Assembly: GCA_020248905.1 (NCBI GenBank)
Contig: JADCGR010000023.1
Coordinates: forward strand, 21,318 to 85,317
DNA length: 64,000 nucleotides
Origin: Curvibacter sp.
GTDB lineage: Bacteria; Pseudomonadota; Gammaproteobacteria; Burkholderiales; Burkholderiaceae_C
Reading direction: 5' to 3'
Position 1 is the first letter of the stretch. Every line of letters starts with the position of its first letter. Position numbers and translations under genes: made by a program. Under the pieces are notes generated by a model. The model searched no databases. It saw only the letters and a program-made list of their open reading frames with translations, and was not told the origin of the DNA. Below, in pieces: positions 44,800 through 53,271 of this stretch.

Positions 44800-45885
44800 A
44801 TGAGCTATTCGCTGAGCGAGTCCTTCGCCACGGCCCCTGCCGCGGGATACACCGCAGTGTTGGGCGGAATGGCCGCGACACACAACAGTGCGCAGCAGTC
44901 CATCGACATCTCGGCCCCCAACAGCCAGTCCATCCTGCGCTTCAATGAAACCGCCCACGGCGATTTCTGGTTCGAGGCCGATGTCGAGTTCCTGACCGAC
45001 CCCAGCGCCCGCAAACACATCGGCCTTTGGATGACCACAGGCAACGGTTCCGAGGGCTACCGGTTCGCACATATTGACGGTACCTGGAGCGTGACACGCT
45101 GGAACAGCGGCTTTGGCGACGGCGCGGCAGTGACGGGCGGCGTCAACGATGGAGCGAAACCGGTCGCGGGCGTCGCCGACGTGGCCCCGACCTTCAACGT
45201 CGGCCAGCGGTTGACCCTGCGCTGCGAGGTGATCGTCGGAGCCTTCGATGCCAACGGTGTGCCGTGGGCGCGCCTGATCCAATTCAAAGCCGGTGGCGTG
45301 CTGATGTTCCAAGTCGGGGATGCCGCTTACCGGGGCAAGCTGATTCCGGGCGTGTTCCTATACGGGGCCACAGCACGCGTCCACGCCATTGCCGGTGACA
45401 CACCGTCGGGGCTGCCCGCGTTTCCCGCGACGGTGGCCGTGAACGCCGCCGATGACCTGTTGCCGTTGGCCGGTGGATCGACATCGGTGGTGCCTGATCC
45501 TGCCGCCAACATTGGCGTGAATGCCGACTGTGACCTGATGCGATTGAACAGCCCCAACTCTGAGCTGTGGAGCCGCAGCGGCGGCTACGACTGGCACTTT
45601 CACCCAATTCCGAACGGCCGCAAGGACATCCATTTCAGTGGCCACGGCTTCATCGCCGGAACCGTCAAAGAGAAGGGTCAGCCCGACCAGCCCCTGGTGC
45701 GGCGGGTGCAACTGGTCAGCGAGAACACCCGTGTCTTGGTGGCGGAGACCTGGAGCGACACCGAGGGTGCGTACCGGTTCGATCTGATCGACCCGTCCCA
45801 GCGATACACCGTGGTCAGCTACGACCACAAGCAGATGTACCGCGCCGTGATCGCTGACAACCGACGCCCGGAGATGATGCCGTGA
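44800..45885 (+). CDS. virion protein with lectin-like and carboxypeptidase-regulatory-like parts
   Basis: 361 residues. The N-terminal 210 residues (LRFNETAHGDFWFEADVEFLTD, HIGLWMTTGNGSEGYRFAH) look like a concanavalin/LamG-type jelly roll. The C-terminal part (GFIAGTVKEKGQPDQPLVRRVQLVSENTRVLVAETWSDTEGAYRFDL) resembles a carboxypeptidase-regulatory-like domain. These are carbohydrate-contact or linker folds, so host surface binding is a reasonable guess. Confidence 0.7.
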   Translation: MSYSLSESFATAPAAGYTAVLGGMAATHNSAQQSIDISAPNSQSILRFNETAHGDFWFEADVEFLTDPSARKHIGLWMTTGNGSEGYRFAHIDGTWSVTRWNSGFGDGAAVTGGVNDGAKPVAGVADVAPTFNVGQRLTLRCEVIVGAFDANGVPWARLIQFKAGGVLMFQVGDAAYRGKLIPGVFLYGATARVHAIAGDTPSGLPAFPATVAVNAADDLLPLAGGSTSVVPDPAANIGVNADCDLMRLNSPNSELWSRSGGYDWHFHPIPNGRKDIHFSGHGFIAGTVKEKGQPDQPLVRRVQLVSENTRVLVAETWSDTEGAYRFDLIDPSQRYTVVSYDHKQMYRAVIADNRRPEMMP

Positions 45886-46277
45886 CCGTTGCCATCACTG
45901 TCGAACACAACGAGGCGCGGCTGGCGGGAACCCTGGCATTTCTGGATGCAGGCAGCAACCCGGCGCGTCTGCGCATCTACGGCGGCACCCGACCGGCTAC
46001 ACCGGCGACGACGCCGACGAGCGCGATGCTGGTCGAGATCAGGCTCACCAAGCCTGCAGGCACGATTGCAGGCGGGCTCCTGACGCTGGCGCAGCAGGAG
46101 GATGGCTTGATCACCAGCACCGGCGTTGCTTCGTGGGCGCGGCTGGTCAATGGCAACGAAGTCACGGCGCTGGATCTGGACTGCAGCGGCACCGATGGCA
46201 GTGGCGATGTGAAACTGGCCAGCACCAATCTCTATCTGGGTGGTGATGCCCGGATGGTGTCGGCGATCCTGGGGTAG
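45882..46277 (+). CDS. small virion protein, 131 aa
   Basis: Start GTG 45882, with GTGA overlapping the previous stop. The sequence is beta-rich without known motifs. It lies in the tail-tip operon between the lectin-like protein and the hub-like protein. Confidence 0.7.
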   Translation: MTVAITVEHNEARLAGTLAFLDAGSNPARLRIYGGTRPATPATTPTSAMLVEIRLTKPAGTIAGGLLTLAQQEDGLITSTGVASWARLVNGNEVTALDLDCSGTDGSGDVKLASTNLYLGGDARMVSAILG

Positions 46278-46280
46278 CCC

Positions 46281-48296
46281 GTGCCGAGTGCATCCAGCGA
46301 ACTGACGCTGGCCGCCACGCTGCCAGCACCCGAAGTCAGCATCGCGTTCGGCCCACCTCTGGTCAACCTGCTGTTCGATCAGCCTGCTGCCAGCGACGCC
46401 AACTTGGTGTTCGGCGCGGGCTTCGTCGCACCGCGCGACGACGTGGTGGTGCTGGCCAGCCTGCCGCTGCCGGTTGTCTCGATCAAGTTCATCCCGCCAG
46501 CGCGGGCCGAATTGCTGGCAGAGCTACCGGCCTTGACGGTCAGCACGTTGCTGCTGCGCCCGAGCGTGCCCTTGGACGTGGCGAGCGCAAGTCTTCCCGG
46601 TGTCGTGTTCTCCGGCGAGGTCAGGTACTACTCGCGCACGCAGCGACCGACGGTTGGCCAGACCGCTCACCCTTGGCAATTGGCGAGACAAACCGAGGAC
46701 GGTGCCACGCAGGGCCAGCAGGATGCTGCCGCTACACCCGCAGGCTGGGACGCGTTCTGGCGACGCACCTTGGGTGTTCCTCAAGGCATCGAGCACAGGT
46801 TGCCGCCAGTGCTGGCGGCAGCGCCCGAGCAACGAAGCGCTCGCCACCAGGATGCGACCCGGCTGCAGGATTCGACGTGGTTTGCGCACCAGGACGCCAC
46901 GCGGCTTGAAGCGGCCCGACTCGGTCTGTTCCAGAACGCAGGCCCTCTGCGGGATGCCACGCGGTTCCAGCATCAGGACGGTGACCGCACCAAGCGCGCG
47001 GGGAGGTTGTCCCGGTGGCAAAGCGCTGTGTTGGTGGTGCGCGGCCAGGGGAGCGATTTTCAGACCGCACGGCCGCAACTGAAGGGCTGGCGCGGCAGGT
47101 ATCAGGAGGCGGTGCCGCCCCCACCGGGCATCAGCCGGTGGGTGGTGCCTGAGCCGCCCGTTCCGCAGCCTTGCTATACGCCCAGTCCGCACCTGCTGTT
47201 TGCCGCGCTGGCCGCGACCGATGGGCATCTGCTGTTCCTTTGTGAAAACCACATCACCCCGCCGCCACCCGATGGTGAGCCGGTGGTCGTTCCTGTTCGG
47301 AGGGTCTATTTCGTGATCAACAACGTGACCCTGTACCGCGTGTCCGATGGCGCGCCGGTGCCGGTGTTCAACCTCTCGCTGTCGCTGGATGCATCGTCCT
47401 GGGCGTGGGGCTTCGATGCGGTGCTGCCCGCGAAAGCCGAGGCGCTGGTCGCGGGCAGCGCGACCGGGCCCGTCGAGCTTGTGGCCAGCGTCAACGGCAC
47501 CGCATTTCGGGTTTTGGCTGAGAGCATCAGCCGCGAGCGCATCTTCGGTGACGCCAGCATCCGCATTTCCGGCCGGAGCCACAACGCCGTGCTGGCCGCG
47601 CCCTATGCGCCAGTGATGACGTTCTCGAACACCGAGGGCCGCACTGCTCGCCAGTTGATGGACGATGTGCTCACGGTCAACGGCATCCCGCTGGGCTGGG
47701 CGGTCGATTGGGGCCTGACGGACTGGAACGTCCCCGCCGGTGCGTTCGCGCAACAGGGATCGTGGATCGACGCATTGACCGCCATTGCCGGTGCTGCAGG
47801 TGGCTACTTGATTCCGCATTCCTCGGCCCAGAGCATCCGCGTGCGTCATCTCTACCCGGTCGCGCCTTGGGAATGGAGCACGGTCACGCCCGACTTCGTG
47901 TTGCCCGTCGATGCTGTCGCCCGCGAGTCGCTGCGCTGGTTGGAAAAGCCTGCGTACAACCGCGTGTTCGTTTCCGGGCAGGACGTGGGCGTGCTTGGGC
48001 AAGTGACCCGAGCCGGGACTGCCGGAGATGTGCTGGCACCGATGGTCGTCGACCCGCTGATCACCGAGGCCGCTGCCGCGCGTCAGCGTGGCATCGCGGT
48101 GCTGGCCGACACGGGTCAACAGCTCGAGGTCAGCCTGCGCCTGCCGGTGCTCGCAGAGACCGGGATCATCGAGCCCGGCGCATTCGTGGAGTACCAAGAC
48201 GGGAGCGTCACGCGACTGGGCATCGTCCGCGCGACGCAGGTGGAGGCCGGGATGCCCGAGGTCTGGCAGACGCTGGGAGTGCAGGCCTATGCATAA
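46281..48296 (+). CDS. tail-tip hub-like protein with QDATR repeats, 671 aa
   Basis: Starts at GTG 46281. Residues about 185-240 contain several short repeats built on QDATRL/RDATRF. The C-terminal 330 residues (WGFDAVLPAKAEALV, GDASIRISGRSHNAVLAAPY, PGAFVEYQDGSVTRLGIVRA) look like a phage tail hub. The middle (YFVINNVTLYRV) is beta-rich. It overlaps the next gene by 8 bp. The closest known role may be a baseplate-hub component; this is inference. Confidence 0.75.
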   Translation: MPSASSELTLAATLPAPEVSIAFGPPLVNLLFDQPAASDANLVFGAGFVAPRDDVVVLASLPLPVVSIKFIPPARAELLAELPALTVSTLLLRPSVPLDVASASLPGVVFSGEVRYYSRTQRPTVGQTAHPWQLARQTEDGATQGQQDAAATPAGWDAFWRRTLGVPQGIEHRLPPVLAAAPEQRSARHQDATRLQDSTWFAHQDATRLEAARLGLFQNAGPLRDATRFQHQDGDRTKRAGRLSRWQSAVLVVRGQGSDFQTARPQLKGWRGRYQEAVPPPPGISRWVVPEPPVPQPCYTPSPHLLFAALAATDGHLLFLCENHITPPPPDGEPVVVPVRRVYFVINNVTLYRVSDGAPVPVFNLSLSLDASSWAWGFDAVLPAKAEALVAGSATGPVELVASVNGTAFRVLAESISRERIFGDASIRISGRSHNAVLAAPYAPVMTFSNTEGRTARQLMDDVLTVNGIPLGWAVDWGLTDWNVPAGAFAQQGSWIDALTAIAGAAGGYLIPHSSAQSIRVRHLYPVAPWEWSTVTPDFVLPVDAVARESLRWLEKPAYNRVFVSGQDVGVLGQVTRAGTAGDVLAPMVVDPLITEAAAARQRGIAVLADTGQQLEVSLRLPVLAETGIIEPGAFVEYQDGSVTRLGIVRATQVEAGMPEVWQTLGVQAYA

Positions 48297-48510
48297 CCTC
48301 TACGAACAGTTTCGCCAACTGATCCCCGACCCGCCGCTGCAGGCGGGCACCGTGATCGACGTCGGCTCCGGCGTGGTCACGGTCGCATTGCCCGGTGGCG
48401 GCCGAATCAAGGCGAGGGGCTCTGTGGCCCTTGGCCAGAAGGTGTTCGTCCGCGACGACGCCATTGAAGGTATCGCCCCCAGCCTGACGCTGGAAATCAT
48501 CGAGATCTGA
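48289..48510 (+). CDS. small beta-rich tail protein, 73 aa
   Basis: Starts at ATG 48289 inside the previous gene. The sequence (TVIDVGSGVVTVALPGGGRIKARGSVALGQKVFVRDD) is a single small beta-barrel-like unit. It resembles C-terminal OB-like pieces of tail proteins. Last gene of the tail operon before the terminator. Confidence 0.75.
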   Translation: MHNLYEQFRQLIPDPPLQAGTVIDVGSGVVTVALPGGGRIKARGSVALGQKVFVRDDAIEGIAPSLTLEIIEI

Positions 48511-48545
48511 AACCCAACTGATTCAACCCTGAAGATTTAACCCTG

Positions 48546-48598
48546 AACCCCGCCCTGATGCTCACAGTCCGTGAGCGGATGGGCGGGTTTCTTTTTTT
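48546..48598 (+). terminator. Rho-independent terminator after tail operon
   Basis: aacc-ccgccc pairs with gggcgg-gtt, with an inner ctcac/gtgag stem, followed by TTTCTTTTTTT. It separates tail and lysis genes. Confidence 0.85.
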
Positions 48599-48609
48599 GG
48601 AGAACGCCA

Positions 48610-48912
48610 ATGAACCCATCTGCCCAACCCAACGCGACCAGCGAAAGCATGGTCAACCTACCACAGGACGATTTCGAAGCCCTGCTGGATCGCGCCGCCG
48701 AGCGAGGTGCTGAACGCGTCCTGGCCCACCTCGGCCTGGAAAACGGCCATGCAGCTCGTGACATCCGTGAATTGCGCGATTTGCTGTGGGCCTGGCGTGA
48801 TGCCCGCCGCACCGCGTGGCAGACCACCGTCAAGGTCATCACCACCGGCATCCTGGCCGCGCTGCTGGTTGGCGCAGCCATCAAGCTCAAGCTGATGGGA
48901 GGCACTCAATGA
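48610..48912 (+). CDS. DUF6127-like membrane protein, candidate holin
   Basis: 100 residues from ATG 48610, with TGGAGAA upstream. Residues about 74-94 form one membrane segment (VKVITTGILAALLVGAAIKL) after an acidic helical part and a charged LWAWRDARRTAWQT stretch. I remember such proteins as DUF6127. It lies right before the second membrane protein and endolysin, so a role in lysis is likely. Confidence 0.7.
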   Translation: MNPSAQPNATSESMVNLPQDDFEALLDRAAERGAERVLAHLGLENGHAARDIRELRDLLWAWRDARRTAWQTTVKVITTGILAALLVGAAIKLKLMGGTQ

Positions 48913-49385
48913 TCGAGACACTTCTTGGCGGCTTACTCGGTGGCGCGTTTCGCCTCGCGCCGGAAATTTTGAAATGGATCGACCGCAAGGGCGAGCGTGG
49001 CCACGAACTGGCTATGCAGGACAAGGCGCTGGAGTTCGAGAAGCTGCGTGGTGCACAGCGAATGTCAGAGATCGACGCGAGCGCCGATGCGGCATGGAAC
49101 GTCGGAGCCATTGAGGCATTGCGTGAATCGGTGGCCGCACAGGGCAGACCATCTGGCGTGAAGTGGGCCGATGCTTTGTCGGTCAGTGTGAGGCCGGTGA
49201 TCACTTACTGGTTCATGGCGCTGTACTGCGCTGCCAAGACGGCGGCGTTCGCGGCCGCCGTGACTGCTGGCGCAGGCTGGGGAACTGCCATCCTGCACGC
49301 CTGGACGGAGGCCGATCAGGCGCTGTGGGCCGGGGTGCTGAATTTCTGGTTCCTCGGGCGTGTGTTCGACCGGGTGCGCTCGTGA
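48909..49385 (+). CDS. 3TM-holin family protein
   Basis: 158 residues from ATG 48909, overlapping the previous stop (ATGA). Charged N-terminal part, then two or three membrane segments near residues 95-155 (PVITYWFMALYCAAKTAAFAAAVTAG, LWAGVLNFWFLGRVF). This fits the GTA/holin 3TM family (PF11351). It would permeabilise the inner membrane and release the endolysin. It overlaps the endolysin gene by 4 bp. Confidence 0.8.
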   Translation: MIETLLGGLLGGAFRLAPEILKWIDRKGERGHELAMQDKALEFEKLRGAQRMSEIDASADAAWNVGAIEALRESVAAQGRPSGVKWADALSVSVRPVITYWFMALYCAAKTAAFAAAVTAGAGWGTAILHAWTEADQALWAGVLNFWFLGRVFDRVRS

Positions 49386-49843
49386 GCGGGGTGCCAAAAA
49401 CGGCCATCGAGCTGGCCAAGCGCTTCGAGGGGTTCCACCGCGCGCCGAAGGCCGATCCTGGACGCGCGCGCCCTTACATCTGCCCAGCGGGCTACTGGAC
49501 GATTGGCTATGGCCACCTGTGCGATTCGAAACACTCGCCAATCACCGTAGCCGAAGCTGAGGCCTTTCTGGCGCGCGACCTGCAAACGGCGCTTGCCGCA
49601 ACGCTACGCTATTGCCCGGTGCTTGCCGCCGAACCCGAAGGGCGACTCTCGGCTATCTTGGACTTCACCTTCAACCTTGGCACAGGGCGGCTGCAAACGT
49701 CGACGCTACGGCGGCGGGTGAACCAGCGGGATTGGGTCGCCGCCGCGACGGAGCTGCGGCGCTGGGTCTATGGCGGCGGCAAGGTACTACCGGGTCTGGT
49801 GGCGCGTCGGGAAGCCGAGTGCGCATTCCTGCTTTCTGGATAA
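49382..49843 (+). CDS. endolysin, GH24 lysozyme
   Basis: 153 residues from GTG 49382 (GTGA overlap). The catalytic Glu16 is in KRFEGF, then Cys34 and Thr40 in the C-x5-T arrangement typical of T4-like muramidases, where Cys can replace Asp. GYGHLC follows. The Glu to Cys spacing is longer than the classical 8 residues because of a Pro/Arg/Lys-rich insert (APKADPGRARPY). It cuts the glycan backbone of peptidoglycan. No signal peptide. No spanin genes recognised nearby. Confidence 0.88.
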   Translation: MSGVPKTAIELAKRFEGFHRAPKADPGRARPYICPAGYWTIGYGHLCDSKHSPITVAEAEAFLARDLQTALAATLRYCPVLAAEPEGRLSAILDFTFNLGTGRLQTSTLRRRVNQRDWVAAATELRRWVYGGGKVLPGLVARREAECAFLLSG

Positions 49844-49966
49844 CCGAGTCGCAGCAACTAGCAAGTACCCGCAAGCGTCCGCAACGCTTGTCAATATTGC
49901 GATGGTTTTGCAAGGAGTCATTCAGCAGACTTCATCGAGTGAATTTGTGATGAAGGAATGCTACCC

Positions 49967-50206
49967 ATGAAACCCATACACCCGCTTGATCCAGTCTGCA
50001 TGAGTCCTGACGCACGACTGGCCGAAGTCGCCGCCATCCTTGCCATGGGCATCGTCAGGCTGCGCACGCCCCCTGGTTTGCACGAAGAAAAAGTCCTGCA
50101 GAAAGACCTTGGCTTTTGCCCACCACAGCGCGTTCATTCAACCCCCGATACCCAAGTCCGCAGCGCCGTCAGAACGGTACTGCTGGCCAAAATGAAAGGC
50201 GTTTGA
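49967..50206 (+). CDS. small hypothetical protein ahead of recombinase operon, 79 aa
   Basis: ATG 49967 with GAAGGAATG upstream; an alternative start is 49958. The sequence starts MKPIHPLDPVCMSPDARLAEVAAILAMGIVRL. I recall similar short proteins next to DUF2924 recombinase modules. It ends directly before the DUF2924 gene. Function unknown. Upstream of it (49844-49966) is a weak dyad, caagcg/cgcttg, and no gene. Confidence 0.7.
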   Translation: MKPIHPLDPVCMSPDARLAEVAAILAMGIVRLRTPPGLHEEKVLQKDLGFCPPQRVHSTPDTQVRSAVRTVLLAKMKGV

Positions 50207-50698
50207 ATGAACAAAACCGATACATCACCTTCCAGCATCGCTGCCCGCGTAGCGGCGTTGCCCAGTACCCCCTTTGCCGATCTGAAAAAACTGTGGGCAC
50301 AGTTGTTCGACTTGGCCCTACCCACCCACAATCGAAGCTACATCGAACGGCGCATCGCCTATCGAATGCAAGAGTTGGAGCTGGCCCAATCCAAGTCGCA
50401 GCTATTGGCCAGCAACAAGCGGCGCATCGACGCCTTGCTCGACCAGACCAAGCCAGCACAAAAGGCGGGTCGTGGTGAACTGGTTCGCTTGGCTCCAGGC
50501 ACGGTGCTAACCCGCGATTTCATGGGGAAGACGCACCGCGTGGTCGCTATGTCCGATGGCCAGTTCGAGTACGGCGGCAAGCCCTACAACAGCCTCACCG
50601 CCATTGCCAATGAAATCTCAGGCTCCCGCTGGTCGGGCCCCGCATTCTTCGGGCTGCGCGATGCCCAGAAGCAGGATCGCAAGGAGGTGCGGGCATGA
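50207..50698 (+). CDS. DUF2924 protein
   Basis: 163 residues. The N-terminal part (ARVAALPSTPFADLKKLWAQLFD, YIERRIAYRMQELELA) and C-terminal GGKPYNSLTAIANEISGSRWSGPAFFGL are the DUF2924 pattern (PF11149). Such proteins regularly accompany serine recombinases in mobile elements, but their role is unclear; DNA binding is possible. It overlaps the recombinase by 4 bp. Confidence 0.9.
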   Translation: MNKTDTSPSSIAARVAALPSTPFADLKKLWAQLFDLALPTHNRSYIERRIAYRMQELELAQSKSQLLASNKRRIDALLDQTKPAQKAGRGELVRLAPGTVLTRDFMGKTHRVVAMSDGQFEYGGKPYNSLTAIANEISGSRWSGPAFFGLRDAQKQDRKEVRA

Positions 50699-52080
50699 CT
50701 ATCGACCCCAGCAAAAAACGGCAGCGCTGCGCGGTCTACACGCGCAAGTCCACCGAGGAGGGGCTGGATCAGGATTACAACTCCATCGATGCCCAGCGCG
50801 ACGCAGGCCATGCCTACATTGCCAGCCAGCGCGCTGAGGGCTGGATTCCGGTGGCCGACGACTACGACGACCCAGCCTATTCGGGCGGCAACATGGAACG
50901 ACCAGCACTCAAACGCCTGATGGCCGACATCGAGCGTGGGCTGATCGACATCGTGGTGGTCTACAAAATCGACCGGCTGACGCGCAGCCTCGCAGACTTT
51001 TCCAAGATGGTCGAGGTGTTCGAGCGCCAGGGTGTTTCGTTCGTGTCGGTCACGCAGCAGTTCAACACTACCACTTCGATGGGGAGGTTGATGCTGAACG
51101 TGCTGCTGTCCTTCGCCCAGTTCGAGCGCGAGGTCACTGGCGAGCGCATCCGTGACAAGATCGCCGCCAGCAAGCGCAAGGGCATCTGGATGGGCGGTGT
51201 GCCACCGCTCGGTTACGACGTGACGGCCCGCAAGCTGATCATCAACGAGGCCGAGGCCGCCATCGTGCGTCGCATGTTCATCGAGTACCCGCGCGCCGGA
51301 TCGACCACCCTGTTTGTGCAGCAACTGCGTCACGAGGGTGTGACCACCAAGTCCTGGAAGGCGCAGTCGGGAAAAGACCGTGTCGGCAAGCCCATCGACA
51401 AGGGCGCGCTCTACAAGATACTCAACAACCCGGTGTACCTCGGTCAGATCCGACACAAAGGCGTGGCGCACGCTGGTGAGCATGAACCGATCGTGACGTT
51501 AGCGCAGTGGGAGACCGTGCAGTCGGCGCTGGCCTCCAAACCCAACGGCGCACGCAAGGGCCAGATTCGTACCGAACGCCCGGCTCTGCTCAAGGGGCTA
51601 ATTTTCACCACCGACGGGCGAGCAATGACACCCCACGCCACCAAGGGGCGTGGCGGGCGTCTGTACCGCTACTACCTGTCCACGCGCGATGCCAAAGAAG
51701 GCCACGGCGCATCGGGGGTGCGGATGCTGCCAGCCGGTGAGATTGAAGAAGCCGTGGTGGCTCAGTTGCGCGGCGTTTTGCGCGCGCCTGAAATGGTGGC
51801 GCAGGTCTGGCGCGAGATTACCAAGCGCGATGACGCGGCCACCCAAGGCATGACCGAGATGCAGGTGGCGGTGGCGCTGTCGCAAATCGATACGGTGTGG
51901 GAGCAGCTCTTTCCTCTGGAGCAACACCGCATCGTGCTGCTGCTGGTCGAACGTATCGTCGTGTCGCCCAACGAGATGCAGGTGCGTTTGCATCAGAACG
52001 GCGTCGAAAACCTCGCGCTGGATGTGGTGCGGGCGGCCGGGCGCAAAGCCGCAACCGCCGCAGAGGGGCAAACAGCATGA
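50695..52080 (+). CDS. serine recombinase (integrase) of resolvase type
   Basis: 461 residues. The resolvase domain has catalytic Ser19 in AVYTRKSTEEG, and the recombinase domain (residues 170-300) has NVLLSFAQFEREVTGERIRDKIAASKRKGIWMGG. The usual zinc-ribbon cysteines are absent. It likely inserts and excises the prophage near ssrA. It is the middle gene of a three-gene module with DUF2924 and a ParB-like protein. Confidence 0.92.
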   Translation: MTIDPSKKRQRCAVYTRKSTEEGLDQDYNSIDAQRDAGHAYIASQRAEGWIPVADDYDDPAYSGGNMERPALKRLMADIERGLIDIVVVYKIDRLTRSLADFSKMVEVFERQGVSFVSVTQQFNTTTSMGRLMLNVLLSFAQFEREVTGERIRDKIAASKRKGIWMGGVPPLGYDVTARKLIINEAEAAIVRRMFIEYPRAGSTTLFVQQLRHEGVTTKSWKAQSGKDRVGKPIDKGALYKILNNPVYLGQIRHKGVAHAGEHEPIVTLAQWETVQSALASKPNGARKGQIRTERPALLKGLIFTTDGRAMTPHATKGRGGRLYRYYLSTRDAKEGHGASGVRMLPAGEIEEAVVAQLRGVLRAPEMVAQVWREITKRDDAATQGMTEMQVAVALSQIDTVWEQLFPLEQHRIVLLLVERIVVSPNEMQVRLHQNGVENLALDVVRAAGRKAATAAEGQTA

Positions 52081-52553
52081 GACTGACCACGGTGGAGTTT
52101 CCAGGGGACGCGATGATGTTGCGGGCGCTAGATGGCGGTGTCACGGTGGCCATTCCGATCCGCATCCAGCGGTACAGCGGTCGGCGACAGGTGGTTGTAC
52201 CGCAGGGCATTTCTGCCACGTTGAACGGCCAACGTGCGCCGACGGCGCTTCAAGTGGCCCTGGCGCGCGGACACCGCTGGTTGCGGCAGATCGAGGGCGG
52301 GCAAGCCCGCAACCTCGCCGAAATCGCTGATCGAGAAAAGATCGACCGCAGCTACGTGAGTCGCATGGTCAACCTGACGACCTTGGCTCCGGACATCCAG
52401 GCTGCGATCCTCGACGAGACTTTGCCCGAGGAAGTGGTGCTCTTCGATCTGGCCATCGACACGCCGCTGTGTTGGCAGGCGCAGCGCCAGCGTGTCGCCG
52501 ATGTTGTCGCCAAGGTGCGTGCGGGCAAAACACAGCCTGCTGCGCAGACTTGA
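52077..52553 (+). CDS. ParB/HTH-like protein after recombinase
   Basis: 158 residues, start ATGA overlapping the recombinase stop. A helix-turn-helix is visible at about residues 80-115 (NLAEIADREKIDRSYVSRMVNLTTLAPDI), as in KorB/ParB-type proteins. The N-terminal part is beta-rich. It may assist recombination directionality or repress the module. Inference by position. Confidence 0.8.
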   Translation: MRLTTVEFPGDAMMLRALDGGVTVAIPIRIQRYSGRRQVVVPQGISATLNGQRAPTALQVALARGHRWLRQIEGGQARNLAEIADREKIDRSYVSRMVNLTTLAPDIQAAILDETLPEEVVLFDLAIDTPLCWQAQRQRVADVVAKVRAGKTQPAAQT

Positions 52554-52653
52554 CTGGATTCTTTCTCTCGCTGTTTTTACGATGCCGCCCGATGCTCGAA
52601 AAAACATCCGTGGTCGCCACCATGCGTAAGCCATTGATTTTGCAGGATTCGTC

Positions 52654-52761
52654 CTTGCGGACTTGGCCGTTTGCGCGTCCGCAGGGAGTAGAGAAAGAGA
52701 GAGGAAAGACGGGCCAGGAACGCCAAAATCAGGCGTCGCGGTGGGTAGCCAAGTCCGCAAG
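52654..52761. repeat. 14-bp perfect inverted repeat at the right end of the prophage
   Basis: cttgcggacttggc (52654-52667) and gccaagtccgcaag (52748-52761) are exact complements with an 80-bp spacer. They lie between the last phage gene and the ssrA terminator. The rest of 52554-52769 has no gene. It could be recombinase accessory sites or a chromosomal hairpin. Confidence 0.9.
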
Positions 52762-52769
52762 CCCAAGTG

Positions 52770-52803
52770 AAAAACCCCGCCAGGCTTGGGGCCTGACGGG
52801 GTT
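52770..52803 (-). terminator. ssrA Rho-independent terminator
   Basis: aaccccg/cggggtt stem with a caggc/gcctg inner stem, followed on the minus strand by five U. It is intact, so the prophage lies downstream of it. Confidence 0.85.
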
Positions 52804-52840
52804 GATCGACATGCAAAGAGAGTGTCTTTGCAAGTTTTAG

Positions 52841-53213
52841 TGGTGGAGCTGGGGGGAATTGAACCCCCGTCCGCAAGCCTTTTTCGTACAGTTCTACATG
52901 TGTAGTCGTCTGCTTTGTGTCTCGCCCGATGCGTCGCGCAGCGACACGCTACGCATCAGACCAGTGCCCTATTTTCTCGTCCCCACCCAAGGCACCCGGG
53001 TGCGGACCAGCCAATATAAGTTCCCTTGCAGCCGGGAGGCTTGCGCCCCCTTGCCCAGCCTATCGGCCAACTGTTGCAAGGCTCACCGAATTAAGCGGCG
53101 AGTGCGAAACGTTCGTCGTTTGCAGTTAGTTTTTTTCTGCGGTTTTACGAGGTAACAGAACCTCGACATGCCCTGCCACGCGTCCGAACCCACGTCGAAA
53201 CCAGTGCAGCCCC
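52841..53213 (-). ncRNA. ssrA: tmRNA
   Basis: The 5' end GGGGCUG (from 53213) pairs with CAGCUCC next to the 3' CCA (52841-52850), with one G-U pair, forming the tRNA-like acceptor. The TTCAATTCCCC T-arm is visible near the 3' end. The reading frame on the minus strand at 53123-53091 encodes ANDERFALAA followed by TAA. This tag is typical of Burkholderiales. tmRNA rescues stalled ribosomes with SmpB. Confidence 0.97.
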
Positions 53214-53222
53214 TGAGCCCGC

Positions 53223-53251
53223 ATTTTAGGTCAACCGCTCGAATTGCAAGT
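53223..53251 (-). promoter_or_regulatory. probable sigma-70 promoter of ssrA
   Basis: TAAAAT (53228-53223) lies 9 nt before the mature 5' end, and TTGCAA/CTTGCA lies 15-16 bp further upstream as a -35. Spacing is slightly short for the better -35 match. Confidence 0.5.
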
Positions 53252-53271
53252 GCCGGCGTAGCGTACCGCCC

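Larger units (their letters stand above)
8940..52553 (+). mobile_element. prophage with lambda-type head genes and siphovirus tail module, next to ssrA (edges approximate)
   Basis: The segment holds regulators, recombination and replication genes, terminase, portal, capsid, tail, lysis and a serine recombinase in phage order. The left edge is placed at the break between the low-G+C operon and the first phage-type regulator. The right edge is placed after the recombinase operon. Attachment sites could not be identified, because serine recombinase crossover cores are only about 2 bp. The nearest landmark on the right is the ssrA terminator. No broken phage gene was seen, so the prophage may be intact, although no spanin gene was recognised. 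Confidence 0.8.

Noticed and set aside
46524..48197. 557-codon open frame antisense to the hub-like gene
   Set aside because: Shadow frame; the plus-strand gene fits the operon.
52753..52879. 11-bp direct repeat gtccgcaagcc near and inside ssrA as att duplication
   Set aside because: Too short, and the copy inside ssrA is part of the conserved RNA; ssrA and its terminator are intact.
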